Source of the DNA: Fremontodendron californicum
Lineage: Eukaryota; Streptophyta; Magnoliopsida; Malvales; Malvaceae
Assembly (NCBI GenBank): GCA_030761205.1
Contig: JAULJL010000024.1
Span: forward strand, 21,694,126 to 21,758,125
DNA: 64,000 bases
Reading direction: 5' to 3'
In this document: piece by piece, positions 12,664 through 25,996 of the stretch
Layout of the letters: each line of letters begins with the position of its first letter
Numbering within the stretch: position 1 is the first letter of the stretch
The notes under the pieces: model-generated
The model's database searches: none
Told to the model about the DNA's origin: nothing
The model's input: only the letters and a program-made list of their open reading frames with translations
Translations under genes and position numbers: made by a program

Positions 12664-12771
12664 TGCATAGAGGAAGCCATAAGGCTGTTGTGAGAGAGGA
12701 TCTGCAAACTCAAATTTGACAGCAGAACCAACATAATCAAGGTCAGGGCAACATAAAGAATCAGAGCACTT
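12664..12771 (-). pseudogene. Possible exon remnant, unknown protein
   Basis: The minus strand gives about 36 codons of balanced, protein-like composition containing DLDYVGSAVKFEFADPLSQQ and then PYGFLYA before a stop. An AG preceded by A-rich sequence lies just upstream. No family is recognised. Composition is the only argument, so this is tentative. Confidence 0.25.
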
Positions 12772-13889
12772 TTATCAAACTAGGAGAGCTAGAGTTTATG
12801 TGAAATTTAGATTTAAATCAAAGTCTATATTGGTATACTTTTGAGAGTTTCTCTTGACATATTTTAGATTCAAAACAATTTTCGTAAAAATTTGACAATC
12901 AAAAGTTTTACAAATTACAAGCATGTCATACAAAGATTATGGGTTTGCTCCATAAAGCATAATTATACAAAGTAAATAGTCGCTTAGGCTATGTTTGATT
13001 GTTACTTCTACTACTTGCCTTTTGCTTCATAAAAAAAATTACTGAAAAAAAAAATCATAATTGATTAAAAAAAACCACTAAAATGCAACATGGATTCTAA
13101 CATAATTATTCTCTATTAAAGAAAAATAATGTTTTTATTCTCCAAACAATTGCATTCTTAAGTTTAAATTTTTCAAAAATATTTATTTTCTTTTTGCATA
13201 CATTTTTTTGGATAAGTAAAAGGTTCTTATTATTCAAAAAAAGCAACATAAGCTGCTATGAAACAAACTTAGCTACAAGTCAACAACAAAAATGAAGTTT
13301 AGAAACTATGCAGATATACCCTGTTAATAGAGTTCCCTGAAATATTCCTTAAACCATACAATCTGAATCTAATTGTGGCCACAATAGAATAGAAAATAAC
13401 AGCAACTGAATTGAAATTTCCTCCTTTCAGTTATTAATTTGACTGAATAATAATCACTTTTGAATTTATATGAATTTTGAAAAATAAAAACTAATTTAAT
13501 GAGCAACATAAAAAAGATTGTTAAGAAAAATAATAAGAAAATAAAATAAATTCAACTTAATAAAATTCAAAAATTGCAATTCAAAGAGCTAAAAGAACTC
13601 ATGTAAAACAAAATCAACTCAATCAAACAACACATGTGAGCCTTGAAACTAAAAAAAAAAAAAAAAAAAAAAAGCTCAAAAGTAGAGGAAATTTTGAAAG
13701 AATTATTAATTCACTTAAATATTTTTCTAGGGAAAATTCAAAAAAGAAAACTTGAAAAATCTAAAAGAACAGAAAATGTCCAAATTTCACAGCTTTTCTT
13801 CACGCTTTCTCAAACATCCAAAGGGACCAGAAAATTAAGGTACATAAAGAGAAAAATATTTTTGAATAATTCTCCAATTGCTCGAATTC

Positions 13890-13894
13890 TAAAG
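13890..13894. repeat. Target-site duplication, left (TAAAG)
   Basis: Identical to 25836-25840 on the far side of the solo LTR. Confidence 0.85.
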
Positions 13895-14900
13895 TGTCGC
13901 AACCTCAAAAATAACAAGCCTCATCGTGAGACTTTATTCGTTAAGTGTGACATTAGGGGAAACAGAGAAAAAGACGACTTAATTCCTCTTGAAATAAAAT
14001 GAGGGTTTGAAAACAACCTCGAAAAAAAAACATGTAGTCGCCACCAATCTTTTTTGGCTAGGTGTGATCGGTCACCTATCAAAATCGATTTTGTAAAACA
14101 TTTTTAAAACCAATTTTAAGTATGCATTTTTAAACCAGAGAAATCAAAAAAGCGAGTTCGGGAGTCGGTTTCATGCAGGGAAGGATTAACACCCCCATAA
14201 CGCTCGTATAAAACGGTACCTTATTAACCGTGTGTTATCTCAAGTCTCCGTAAAAAGTCGATTTTAGATTTGGCATTTCAAAATAATTCTCAATTTAAAG
14301 AAAAATAATTCCATTTTTAATTGAAAAATGATCCTGAATTTATTAATTCAAAATTTTCCTATATTCCCAGACAAACGCGGTAAAATATTAAAAAAATTAT
14401 TTATTTGGAAAATATTTCGAATCATTCTCGTTTTTTGAAAAAAATATATTCCTTTATTAATAATAATTGATGATATCCTCCCCAGCAGACCCGGCAAAGA
14501 ACTCATGAATTATTTTAACTCGGGAATATCTTTCTTTTTATTGAAAATCATTATCTTTTATAAAATATTTTAAAAAGATGAATATGAACATGTGTGACAT
14601 AATAAAGATGACATAGCAAAATCTAGATAATATAATACAATCTAAATGATATGATATAATCTAAGTGACATAGTATATTCTAAATGACATGATATAACCT
14701 AAGTGACATGGTATAATTTAAATGACATAGCAATATAATTAATTACATGAAATGATATGAAACATAAAATAATATTATCATGAAATATGCATGAAAAAAA
14801 AATGCATGAACATAATAAATCCTAAATGATGCGACAAAAATAAATGACTAAGCAAAAAGCATAGGCTAATCATAGAATATTCACAACCATATAACAAACA

Positions 14901-14905
14901 ATATA
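14901..14905. repeat. Copia target-site duplication, left (ATATA)
   Basis: Matches 22041-22045. Ogre LTR sequence resumes on the far side with the AATATAAATCAAAA stretch seen in the other LTRs. Confidence 0.8.
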
Positions 14906-15347
14906 TGTTGGAAATGACACCCATAATGGGCAACCGTTCCAACATGTATATAACTTCCCAAAGGGAAGTTATATTTAATTTACAAATAGAAACTGCCATG
15001 GGCAGTTAATAGAAGAATAAAGGAAGAAAAACTTCCTTTAGAAATAATTCTTCATTCGACCGTGGCATAAAGAATAGCCATGGAAGAAACTCTACATTCG
15101 GCCAAGACAGAATGAAAATGATGTTTCATTCGGATAAGGTAGTGAGAAAAATTAAAGAGAGAAATATGTTTTTCTTCAGTAAAGTATTACTCGATCTCTC
15201 TATATTTTTGAAGAACTTATTGTTGTGACAAATAGACAATTTTCGATTATGTACCAGTAAATCAAAACCGGGTTCATCATCGAACGATCCTGTAAGTTCA
15301 TTATTTAATTCCCCATTTTTAATAGATTATTTACGTGATAATCATCA
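14906..15347 (+). repeat. Copia 5' LTR (442 bp)
   Basis: Starts TGTTGGAA and ends ATCATCA. It carries three inverted repeats near the 5' end: TGTTGGAA with TTCCAACA about 25 bp later, a 10-bp stem at 14950-14972 and a 6-bp stem at 14992-15006. It is about 14 bp shorter than the 3' LTR near GATTATGT. Confidence 0.9.
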
Positions 15348-15348
15348 T

Positions 15349-15360
15349 TGGTATCAGAGT
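15349..15360 (+). other. Copia primer binding site (initiator tRNA-Met)
   Basis: TGGTATCAGAGT lies 1 bp after the LTR. It is complementary to the 3' end of plant initiator tRNA-Met, the usual copia primer. Confidence 0.85.
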
Positions 15361-16799
15361 CTGTAGGTTTTGATTTCTGGTATGTTTGTCTAAGAACAAA
15401 AAAATAGATAAAACCGAGTTTTTGGTGAAATGCTTAAATCCGACGGAACACGTCCGGATTTCATGAATTGTTATACAAACATGTATAAGATAACAAAACT
15501 TGCGTAATATAATATTTTTGGATTTTTTGGATCAAGGCTCGGTTTTAGAAATAGTGATTTTTATTTATTTATGAAAATCGAGATAAAAAAATCGTAACTT
15601 TTTGAATTTAAAATAAAATGGGATTCAAATACATGTTTTAGGCATTCGAATGTCTATGAATATTCGAATACCAAATGAAGTTTTAAAAATACAGTACTTT
15701 TTATGAGATATTCGGATACCGCAAGGGCATTCGGATGCCCAACACAAAATTACATGCAGATTTTTAAAATGCCAAAGATCAAATTTTACCCAATTTATTT
15801 GATCTTGAACTTTTTATTTAAATCTTGGGAGTCCTAATAACAGAAAATAGATTAAATTTGTTTTTAATCATTAAATTTTGTGTTATGAATATGTTTTATG
15901 AAAACATATCTTTTGTATTTATTACAAAAGACAATGCCGAGATTTATCCGGACTCCGATGATCATTAAGACTGTGGCACAATTTTTAAGAGTCGGTAGGT
16001 TGTTATGAGAATTATATAACTACCGAATGAATCCAAATGATGATGTTATCAAACAAATCATTACTGTTAATGAAAACATCCAAAAGTTTATTTGAAGTGA
16101 CAATATGCTAATAAGAAGTGATATCGTAATAAATATATGGTGTTACAAAGCACACTTCTAACTCCGAGACAAAAAGATATTCTTAACGATCTTTATGGAT
16201 GTCTAAGACAGAAAATGGCCACATCGAGGATTATGAAATCTTGATTAAAACTTTTGTGAAAGTGTATGTGAAGAAGGGAGCAAACAGGATTGCGACCCTC
16301 TCAAATGGTCTTAATCTTCGCAATAAAAAAAATGCAAGGTTATAGGAAATCCATGGAAAATGCAAGGTTGTAGGAAATCCATGGATGGAAAACTTGGATT
16401 TTAAGCTACCGAAGAAATTTTTCGGATTCCATTCTAGTCACCAGAAAAGTCATAAATTATAGATTAGTTATTTTATGAATTCTCTAATTAGGAATTAATT
16501 TTTATTTTTTTATGAAATTTTTATTTTTATTTTTATTTATCTATGTGATAAATATGCAAATTATGAGTAATTTTGCATCGAGTGGGAGTTATAAGATATT
16601 CGTTATCTTGGAATAGAAATTTTGCACAATGAATAAATTAGTGATGACTAAACATATTGTTATGGAATTTGATGGTGAAACTTAGTGAGATTTTGGTTCC
16701 ATACTATATGGATGGTTGTCATTTATTTTATTTTGGATTGCGACAAAGTAAAGGTATGTATGCTAGGCATTAATTTGTGCATGTATGTCTCATTATAGA

Positions 16800-19700
16800 A
16801 TATCCTATGAAATGAAAACTGCTTCCGAAATATTATAGTTGAGCTTAACAACGGTGAGAAGCTTAATGGGGATAATTATGAGATCTAGAGTATGAAAATC
16901 CAGTATGTGCTAGATGAACAAGAGGTTCTGGAAGTTCTAAATAATCTCCTACATAAGCCTGAAAATGGGTATACAGCCTAACATAGAAAAGACCAAGAGG
17001 CTTACAACGCCTAAAAAAAAATCCACTACTTGCATTACGTTGCTAAGCAATATGGAGAATGAAAGTGCATCTTACCCAAAACGAAAGCATCAAAACATTT
17101 TAGGATGCTTTAAGGCATTAGCAGCTTTAAGAAGATTGGATCGAGGGATCTAAGCCTAATGCCAATGTTTAGATGGCTGCAACAAGTTTCAAAGAAGCTC
17201 AGAGCTTCTAACGCAAGCCATATAATGGGTACAAAAGAAAGACTACCATGGCTCATTAAAAGAAGAACAAGTCAAAGGTCAAGCGTTTTAACTATGGTAA
17301 AAGAGGTCATTTTGCTCGTGAATGCACTAAGCCAAAGAAGGTTTAGACCCTTAAAGCATTTTCGAATGCTATGAATAATTTGAAGTACGACATTTGTGTC
17401 AGGGGCCACAGACCATGTAGCACATGACAAAAATGTGTTTGTCAATTTTTGTTGGATTTCATAGGGACAAAGTGTAGTGTGGGAAACAACTCAAGAGTTG
17501 AAGTGAAGAGAATCGATACATGCAAGTTGTGTATGCATGATGGCTGATCTCTTATCCTACATGACATGTTGTTTGCTCCCAATATTTCACGAAATTTAGT
17601 TTCTGTCATTGTTCTTCTTAACTTAGGATTTAACTTGAACTTCGATAGCACTGTTGTTAATTTGTTTTTGGAACAAATTACTATGGTTCTGGATATTGAT
17701 CGAATGGTTTTATTCTTTTGAATGTTGACTACACTTCGTGCAGTTGTATCAATAATGCTAATTTTTCCCAAGTTACTTCTTCAAGTAATGCAAATATTGA
17801 TGTGGATATTTGGCATGCTAGACTAGGCCATATCAGGTAACAAATGATGGATAGATTAGCCAAGAAGGATTACTAGGCCCTATTGAAAAAGTTAATCTAT
17901 CAACATGTGAAAACTGTCTAGCGTGAAAAATGGCAAGAAAACTGTTCGGCAAAAGGACTAGAGTCGAATTTTCATTGCAACTTATATATTCTGATATTTA
18001 TGGCCCATGAATGTAAGGGCATGAAGTGGAGGAGTATATTTCATCACATTCATATATGATTTCACACATTTCAAGTTTATCTATTTGATTTCCCACAAGA
18101 ATGAACCTTTAGAAATTATATGACTTTGGTGGAAAATCAATTAGATAAAATGTTAAGGCATTTAGAATGGACCGATGACGTGAGTATTTGTTTGATCAGT
18201 TCAGACATATATGTCATGAAAAAGGAATAGATAGGCAGCTAATCATTCCGAGGACTCCAAAACAAAACGATGTTGTAGAGAGAAGAAATTGAACTCCTCT
18301 GGAATCGGTTAGGTCTATGATGGCCTAGGTAAATTTGCATATCACCTTTTGGGGTGATCCGTTATTTACAGCTGCTTATGTATTAAATAGAGTACCCTTC
18401 AAGTCAGTTACGTCTACTCCTTATGAATTATGGACCGGTAGAAAACCTAATCTTAGTAATCTGAGACATTGGGGTTGCTTTGCCTACGTTCATGAGCCTG
18501 CTCAGTAACATGGCAAGTTAGGTTCTAAAAGACAAAAAGAGTACATTTATAAGATACTCTGAGCATTCAAAGGGAGATATGTTCATTGGTGAACAAGCAA
18601 GTGAGAGTGTAACTGAATTTGAATCTCGGGATGCCATTTTTCTGGAAAATGATTTTCCAAGTAAGTGTGAGATTAATCGAGATATATCTTTTTATGAGAT
18701 AAAAGATCTTGACAATTTGATTGTTGCAAATCGACTGATGCATATTCCTGATAATGCACCAACGTATCTCATCCAAGTGGGAGCATAGCGAAAAATGATG
18801 AATTTGTTTCGCAAGAATCACAAGTCATGCGTAGTAATCACGAAAATATTTCTCGACATCGTTTTTGACATAGAGGGAGAAGCTTTTATGATTATCCCAC
18901 AAGATGAAGAAGAGCCTAGAAATGTTAAAGAAGCTATTTCTTCTAATGCAAAAGAAAAATGGATGAAGGCAATGGAAGAAAAGATGGAGTAAATGAGATC
19001 AAACAATGTTTGGGAATTAGCTGATCTACCAAAAGGACGTAAAGCAATTAGGAACAAATGGGTTCTCAAGATTAAGCGTAAGTCTAATGGGACTATTGAA
19101 AGACAAGACATGCCTTGTAGCTAAGAGGTATACTCAACAAGAGAGAATTTATTATGAAGAGACTTTCTTTCCTATTGTAAGGTTTACCTCCATACGTTTA
19201 ATTCTGGCCATAATAATAAGTTTAGATTTGGAGTTGCATCAAATAGATGTAAAAACTGCTTTTCTAAACGAAAAATTGAAAGAGAAAATCTACATGGAAC
19301 AGTCAGTAGGTTTCATTGACAAAGGTCAAGAGCACAAACTGTGCAAGTTATTAAGATCAATTTATTGTCTTAAACAATCTTCTAAACAGTGGTATATTAG
19401 ATTTCATCAAGCAATCATTTCTTATGATTTTGTCATGATTGATGAAGACCACTATGTGTATGTCAAAAGAACCAAAGACATGTTTGTAAGCTTGTCACTT
19501 TATGTGGATGACATACTGTTGGCCGGAAAAGACAAGGAGTATATCATTATGGTGAAAAATTGGTCGTCCTCAAATTTTGAGATGAAGGACATGGGTGAAG
19601 CAGCTTACATTCTTCGAGTGAATGTCACTCGGGATCGTTCTAAGAAATTACTTGCTTTTTGACAAGAGTCGTAAATTAAGAAAGTTGTTGAACGATTCAA

Positions 19701-20461
19701 AATGCAAGACTGCAAGCCAAATGATACTCCTATTGCAAAAGGCGATAGCCTAAGTAAAAGAATGTGTCCTTAGACTCTACAAGAAAAGGAACAAATGGCA
19801 AGAGTTCCTTATTCTAGTGCTATAGGAAGCCTTATTTATGCTATGATGTGCATAAGGCTGGATATCTGTTACGTAGTTGGACTCGTAAATTGATATCAAT
19901 CGAATTCAGGTCAACCTCATTGGAAAGAAATTAAAAGGATATTGAGGTATCTGAAAGGCATTGCAGACTATTCGTTATGCTATCAAGGAAGTGATCTGCA
20001 TCTAATAGGGTATATGGACGCCGATTAGGAAGGAGATTTAGATGAGAGGAAATCTATCTCCGGATATGTTTTTCTTACTTAATAAAGGAGCGATCTTTTG
20101 AAGTAGTAAGAAACAAAATTGAATAGCATTGTCCACTATGAAAGCTGAATTTATGGCATTTTCAACAATGGTGCAAGAGGGTGTTTGGCTTAAGAGATTC
20201 TTGAATAATTTGGGATTTAATAATGATGCATCAAACTTAGTGTTGATGACAAGTTGCAATCGCATTCACAAGAGATCCCAAATATTATTCAAGAAACAGA
20301 AAGATACCAAGTAATATTTTGTGAGAGACATGGTTGCACGTAAGAAAGTCAACATGCAGTACATTTATACGCATAACATCATTATAGATTGGTTTACAAA
20401 ACTGGTTCCTAGAGATGTGTATAATGTACATGTTAGATCTCTAGGATTGCGTAGGATTTAA
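16800..20461 (+). pseudogene. Copia gag-pol polyprotein, broken
   Basis: Gag: KIQYVLDEQEVLEVLNN at about 16890, then a zinc knuckle at 17275-17340 read as FNYGKRGHFARECTKPKK, in which two expected Cys are now Arg and Tyr. Pre-integrase WHARLGHI lies at 17811, integrase first Asp in YSDIYGP at about 17990, and a degraded second Asp block near 18170. Reverse transcriptase (about 18840-19660) has QIDVKTAFLNEKL and the catalytic YVDD at 19501-19512. RNase H is seen as GYMDAD at about 20010 and AEFMAFST at about 20145; the C-terminus WFTKLVPRDVYNVHVRSLG ends at 20461. Many stops and frameshifts lie between these blocks, so no functional polyprotein is possible. Confidence 0.85.
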
Positions 20462-21581
20462 TGTACTTGCTAAGTTGTTTAAGTTGAACAATTTGTTTTT
20501 CCCATTTATGATTATTGTTGACAATGATTAATGCATACTAAAGTTTAGTACTTTATTTCATAAAAGCATACACACGTGTGTATATATATGTTAAGTACAT
20601 ATATGAGATTAAAGGTATGTCGGAAAGATGATTGGCCTTCTCACATAGGCAATCACCTCTATTGCTTAGTGCTGGGTAGAGATGAGATTAGTTTTAAGCT
20701 TTAAAACTAAGAGTTTTACGAGAGCTTGAGCTTAAAATAGAACCGCCTTGATAACGGTTCAAGATGAGGTCATATAGTAATGATTTTATGACCGAAAGTG
20801 AATGATCCCATAACTCACTTTATTTGTCTATGTATGCTAGGTGGAAGTCCTTTTATTAAATTTATTAAGTAGAGTTGTGGACTCAAGTTAGATACTGATT
20901 TTATCTGAACTATCACCTGTACGATATTGATATCGTGATAAAGACATACGCTCTAAGGGAAAAGGAGAGTAATACTGCAGCATGTGTTTCATACCACATG
21001 CGCATTATTCGACCAATATGGGTAACAAAAGAATTGATCTCTGCTTCTAAGTTGTGTGAGACCCATGAGATCAACTAGGGATCTCTAATTAGTAACCTTA
21101 TGCCCTTTGAGTGTTTCTTAAAGTTTCAGTTCAATGTTAGTTATCTTAGAATGTTGCCAATGGTCATGTATGATTCGATCTAATGGGACATATCTAGATA
21201 GCAGTTGAATTGGAATGGAGATATTCGAGGAAAAGGGAAGATCATTTTAGTGTCTCATTCGGTTGTATTCATCGGTTGACCAATTGTGTTTTAAATGGTA
21301 AACACAATTGTGAATACAAAAGTTTATTATATCACTGATATAATAGAGATCACAGGAAACTTGAAATGTGACTAAATGGATCAAGGGTGCTGCCTACTTA
21401 CTCTACTTAAACATTTGAGCTGCTATATATACCTAACAGTTGTATAGCAGCCAGCTCTCGAGATTATGAAGTATGCTGGTCGCACGGCCTATTTTCTTGT
21501 ATGAACTTTGTAGAGAGAAGAGATATCGGTCTCTTGAAATTGATTATGAGAGTATTGTACCCATTATGTGTGAGTGGGAGA
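20462..21581 (+). other. Copia 3' untranslated stretch and polypurine tract
   Basis: No open frame of note. It ends with GTGAGTGGGAGA immediately before the 3' LTR, a typical plus-strand priming tract. Its 1.1 kb length is long for copia; no envelope-like gene is seen. Confidence 0.6.
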
Positions 21582-22040
21582 TGTTGGAAACGACACCCAT
21601 AATGGGCAACCGTTCCAACATATATATAACTTCTCAAAGGGAAGTTATATTTAATTTACAAATAGAAACTGCCATGGGCAGTTAATAAAAGAAGAATAAA
21701 GGAAGAAAAACTTCTTTTAGAAATAATTCTTCATTCGACTGTGGCATAAAGAATAGCCATGGAAGAAACTCTCCATTCGGCCAAGACAGAATGAAAATGA
21801 TGTTTCATTCGGATAAGGTAGTGAGAAAAATTAAAAAGAAAAATACATTTTTCTTCAGTAAAGTAATACTCGATCTCTTTGTATTTTTGAAGAACTTAGT
21901 GCTATGGCAAATAGACAATTTTTGATTATGTGATCTTGTCTCCGACCAATAAATCAAAACCGGGTTCAACATCGAACGATCCTATAAGTTCATTATTTCA
22001 TTCCGCATTTTATTATATATTATTTACGTGATAGTCATCA
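21582..22040 (+). repeat. Copia 3' LTR (459 bp)
   Basis: Direct copy of 14906-15347 with scattered substitutions. Ends GTCATCA and is followed by ATATA. Confidence 0.9.
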
Positions 22041-25000
22041 ATATAACCCCATGAATATAAATCAAAACAATAACATAATCATAGAAATATTCATAGCAAA
22101 AATCATATGTCATACAATATGCATGAACATGAAAAATGCAATGCATGAAAGTGTATTTTTTTCCTTTAAATAAGGAAATCTGTATATCTAAAAAGATATT
22201 TGACTACCTTAGGAAAAGACATCAAATTAAATTTTATAAATCAAAAATACTTTGTGATTGGTTTGAAAACAATTTTGAAATTTTTGTATGAAAAATAACA
22301 CCATGACCGAAACCCCCTTGAAAAAGGCTCTATTTCCTAACTTTGAAAACCCGAACTTGACCACCCTTGACCCGAGCTTTATAAAATCATTTTTTAGGAT
22401 TAAAATGGCTTAGAAATCAACCTAGAACAGTAGCTAAGGTTCTAAATCAGCCCTCTCCTAATGCCTTAGCCAAAAAAAAAAATTATTTTCTACTTGAAAT
22501 CAAATCTGACTTTACTGACCAGTTTTTAAAAGTGATATTTTTTTACCTATTTTTAAATTTTCAAAAAAATATGAAAAACATATGGGAGACTTAGAACATG
22601 TCAAACCCTATGGGAAAAAATTGGCTTAATTTTTAGACTAAGGATGACCTACCAGAAAAATCACGAAAGTCGGAACACTGGGTGAAAAACTGTTTAGCCA
22701 ACAAACATTTTTAAGCCTTTGATAAAATCATTCAAAAATCAAAACAAAAATATTGGAGACTCCTCTAAGGACCTAAAAACAGTAGCAAAAAGTTCTAAAA
22801 ATTTGGACAATGATTGCCTAATGAAAAAAAATCACAAAGGTCGAAATTCCAACTTGACAATTTCTTAATTTTCCATAAGTATGCTCATGTGAGCTTGGCT
22901 TTGAGCCATTGATTGGGTTAAGTCAAAAATCAAATATGTAATGCATGAACAAACAGCAAGTTTAATGCATGAAATGCATGATCTAAGGCCTAAATGACAT
23001 AGAAAATGCATGGCAATACCAATTATGATCTTAGACCTAACATGACATTGCATGGCAATTAATGCAACCTAGGCATAATATGCATGAAATGCATGGCAAT
23101 TCAAAGATGACCTAAACATAATGGACATGAAAATGAATGGCAATACCAATATGATCTAAGACCTAATATGCATGGGAATATGCATGGCAATACAAAGATG
23201 ACCTAATACCTAAAATGTCATGAAAATGCATGGCAATACAAAATGTCCTAAGACCTAATATGAGCATGAAAATGCATGAAAGTAACATGAACATATAATG
23301 ACCAAATGAACCTAATACTAATGCATGAACATGGCACAACCAATACACAATCTTATGGCATAATAATGCAAAGCATGGTACCTAAATAAGATGAAAATGC
23401 ACACACAAGGCAAAGAACAATGTAGAAGCCGAATGGTCATTTAAATGCATGTGAAATCTTAACATGACAATAACACAAACACATGGCATAGCAAATCAAA
23501 TACACAATATTATGGCATGGAGATGAAAGCATAGTAACTAAACAAGATGAAAATACACATACAAGGCAAAGAACAATGTAGAAGCCGAATGGTCATTTAA
23601 ATGCAATGTGAAATCTTAACATGACAATAACACAAACACAGGGTATAGTATATGCAAGACTTAAAAGGAAACATGTTAGACTAATCAAACATGATTCAAA
23701 TGCAAAGATATAGCTAGACAAATACACAAACACATAGTATGGTAAAACCACAAAGCATGGACAACTTAACATGGTGAAAACAGAAAAATTAAAAATAGCA
23801 AACAAAGTAAGTATACATGAAAATAAAATGATAAAATCAGCAAAATAATAGTAAGTAAATGAAAAAGGTTAAAAACAAGCTTCATATTTTAATTATTTTA
23901 AAAAGTTAGAACATCAAAACAAGCTAGAATATCACAACCAACATGGAAAATAAATCAAACACAAGCCATGCACTCACAAAGTAGTATTCGGCCAACTCAA
24001 AATGGGTGAAAAAATTTTCATTTTCTTTGATTTTGTTTAGAAAACATAAGATAGGAGCTTTAAGAGGAAGTTTTAAAACATTTATTTATCAACCAAAAAC
24101 AACAAGAAATCACAAAATCTCAAAGAAAATCAGTAAATTAAGCATGGAAAAGGAAAGAAAATGCAAGAGTTAAGTGCCTTTAGGCTACCTTCAAAAGCTA
24201 TTTTTCAAGCCTTTCTTCTCTTCTAAACTTTCTTTACTTTTCAACACTTAGCTATTTGCTCCCAAGATGAATAGTGATCAGCCAAAAGGCCCCTTGAAAA
24301 TGAAAACCCTCACCTTATCAAGTGGTAGCCGAATGGTCCCAATAGGTGTAGGATGATGTCATTTTTTTTAGCCAATTTGATCCAAAAGCCACTAATCCAA
24401 GATGCTTAAAATGTGAAATTACCACCCTTAGATTAAGTGATCAGCCCCTAACTAATACAGGTGTTCAAAAATATGTATCCATCATGTTGGCATCCTTTCT
24501 CTTCATGCATTGGACCATGTAGCACAATTACAAAGGCTTGATATAAAAATAACTACCTTACTATCCACTTTTGGCCTTTGGATGCAAGAACTCAGCAAAA
24601 ATCATTCTCCTCATGGGCTTGGCCGAATGGCCCTTCACATTCCAGCCCACTCTCTATTTTTTAAAATGCAAGAAAGGCCCTCTCTGGTTTCTTCGATAAA
24701 ATTACCCTTTTAGCCTCCGAACCTAATTAAATAGCAAACGGACTCCAAATGCAAATTTTCTTTTTTCAATACTTCCTAAATAATATAAAATTGAGTTCTA
24801 GAAATTTTCATAATTTTTAGAGTCCATTTGCTCTTTTTCTCGAATTTTTTCTCCCAAAATTGCCCTTAATGCACCCGAACTTTTACCATTTTTTAAACAA
24901 GCTCCGATTCTGGATTTTTACTCTCCAATATCTTCCAAATAATTAAAATTTGAGATCTGAAAGTTTTCATAATTTTCCGAGCTCATTTGCTATTTTTTCG

Positions 25001-25835
25001 GGATTTATCTTCTGAAATTTCAGCTTAGTGGGCCCGAAATTCACCATTTTGCAAACGAGCTCCGATTCCGAATTTTCTTTTTTTAGGCCTTTGTTATTAT
25101 ATTGAATTGGAGTTGGTCCGAAAATGCCCAATTTTTACGATCAAGTTCCCCTCCAATTTGATTTTTCCATTTTTCAATATCGAGAATTTCCTCGTTTTTT
25201 TCGTTTTTCCTCCAATCGGCTCTTTTCTCGGAATTACTTCAAACTGAGCCTTGAGCTATCCTTGTTTACTCACTCCTCATCAATTAGGGGCTTTAATTTT
25301 ATCGAATCGGGCCATTTATGCAATTTCCCCAATTTCGCCAAAATTCACCAAAAACCCTAATTCCTGGTTTTCTTTCGAATTGACTCTTCCTTTGGTTTTG
25401 CTTCCAAATGGCCTCTCCATTACCCGTAGTCATTGCTTATCTTCCATTCAGAATCTCTAATTTCGACAAATTTGATCGTTTAAGACTTTTCCCTAAATTT
25501 TTCGAACTGGGGTTTTCTTTCCACTAAATCTCCGTAACCCATCTTCTGAACTCCATATCTTTCATTGTAGACCTCAGATTATCAAAATTCTTTCACCATT
25601 GTTCAATTAAACTTTGAATCTTGATTTTGAATGTGGGTAGACTTTTCAGTGGTTGACTTTTTGAAGTTGACTTTTTGGGGTTGACTTTTTCAAGATTGAC
25701 TTTTCATGCTCATCCTCTTAAACAAAGTCTTGGAGTACCACCTGCAGGGTGAGAAGAGCTTTTCTGCATTCTAAAACATCATTTTAGGAAGAAAAATACT
25801 TGATTTAGTGGTCCGGACAAAATTAGGTGTCTACA

Positions 25836-25840
25836 TAAAG
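25836..25840. repeat. Target-site duplication, right (TAAAG)
   Basis: Partner of 13890-13894. Confidence 0.85.
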
Positions 25841-25996
25841 ATTAGAAAAGAAAATAGGAAAAAAGATTAGCATGCGTTAGTTTGTGGATGAATTCTCTTT
25901 CTCTGAAACCAAAATGAAATAGTATAAATTTTAATTTAAAAAGAGAAAAGAAACTAGGGTTTATCGAGAATCAAAATTAACATTAAATACTTGCAG

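Larger units (their letters stand above)
11838..13894. other. Non-Ogre flanking DNA up to the solo LTR
   Basis: AT-rich, with A-runs at about 12520 and 13650. One exon-like stretch is listed separately (12664-12771). The open frame at 11961-12233 (minus) is hydrophobic low-complexity and not credible as a gene. The last five bases (TAAAG) are the target duplication of the solo LTR. Confidence 0.5.
14906..22040 (+). mobile_element. Degenerate Ty1-copia retrotransposon, 7.1 kb
   Basis: It has two LTRs (14906-15347 and 21582-22040), an initiator-Met-type primer site, a decayed polyprotein in the order gag, integrase, reverse transcriptase, RNase H (the copia order), a 1.1 kb 3' untranslated stretch and a purine tract before the 3' LTR. 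By eye the LTRs differ at roughly 3-4% of positions over the first 200 bp, so the insertion is not very recent. It lies inside, and so is younger than, the solo Ogre LTR. Confidence 0.9.
13895..25835 (-). mobile_element. Solo Ogre LTR, split by a Ty1-copia element
   Basis: It begins TGTCGCAACC and ends TAGGTGTCTACA, with TAAAG on both sides. There is no primer site, polypurine tract or coding sequence beside it. Removing the copia insertion (14906-22040, plus one ATATA) leaves about 4.8 kb, normal for this family. A solo LTR with matching flanks is the expected product of recombination between the two LTRs of one element. It contains the dodecamer GGCCGAATGGCC (24621-24632), tandem units (about 24720-25080) and TTGAC motifs (about 25655-25705). 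Confidence 0.9.

Noticed and set aside
13643..14002. 119-codon Lys-rich frame
   Set aside because: Starts in a poly-A run, crosses the LTR boundary at 13895 and has no protein-like composition.
22900..23760. Short ATGCATG-containing repeats considered as a CRISPR-like or satellite array
   Set aside because: Spacing and sequence are irregular and the setting is a plant LTR; this is a decayed repeat within the LTR.
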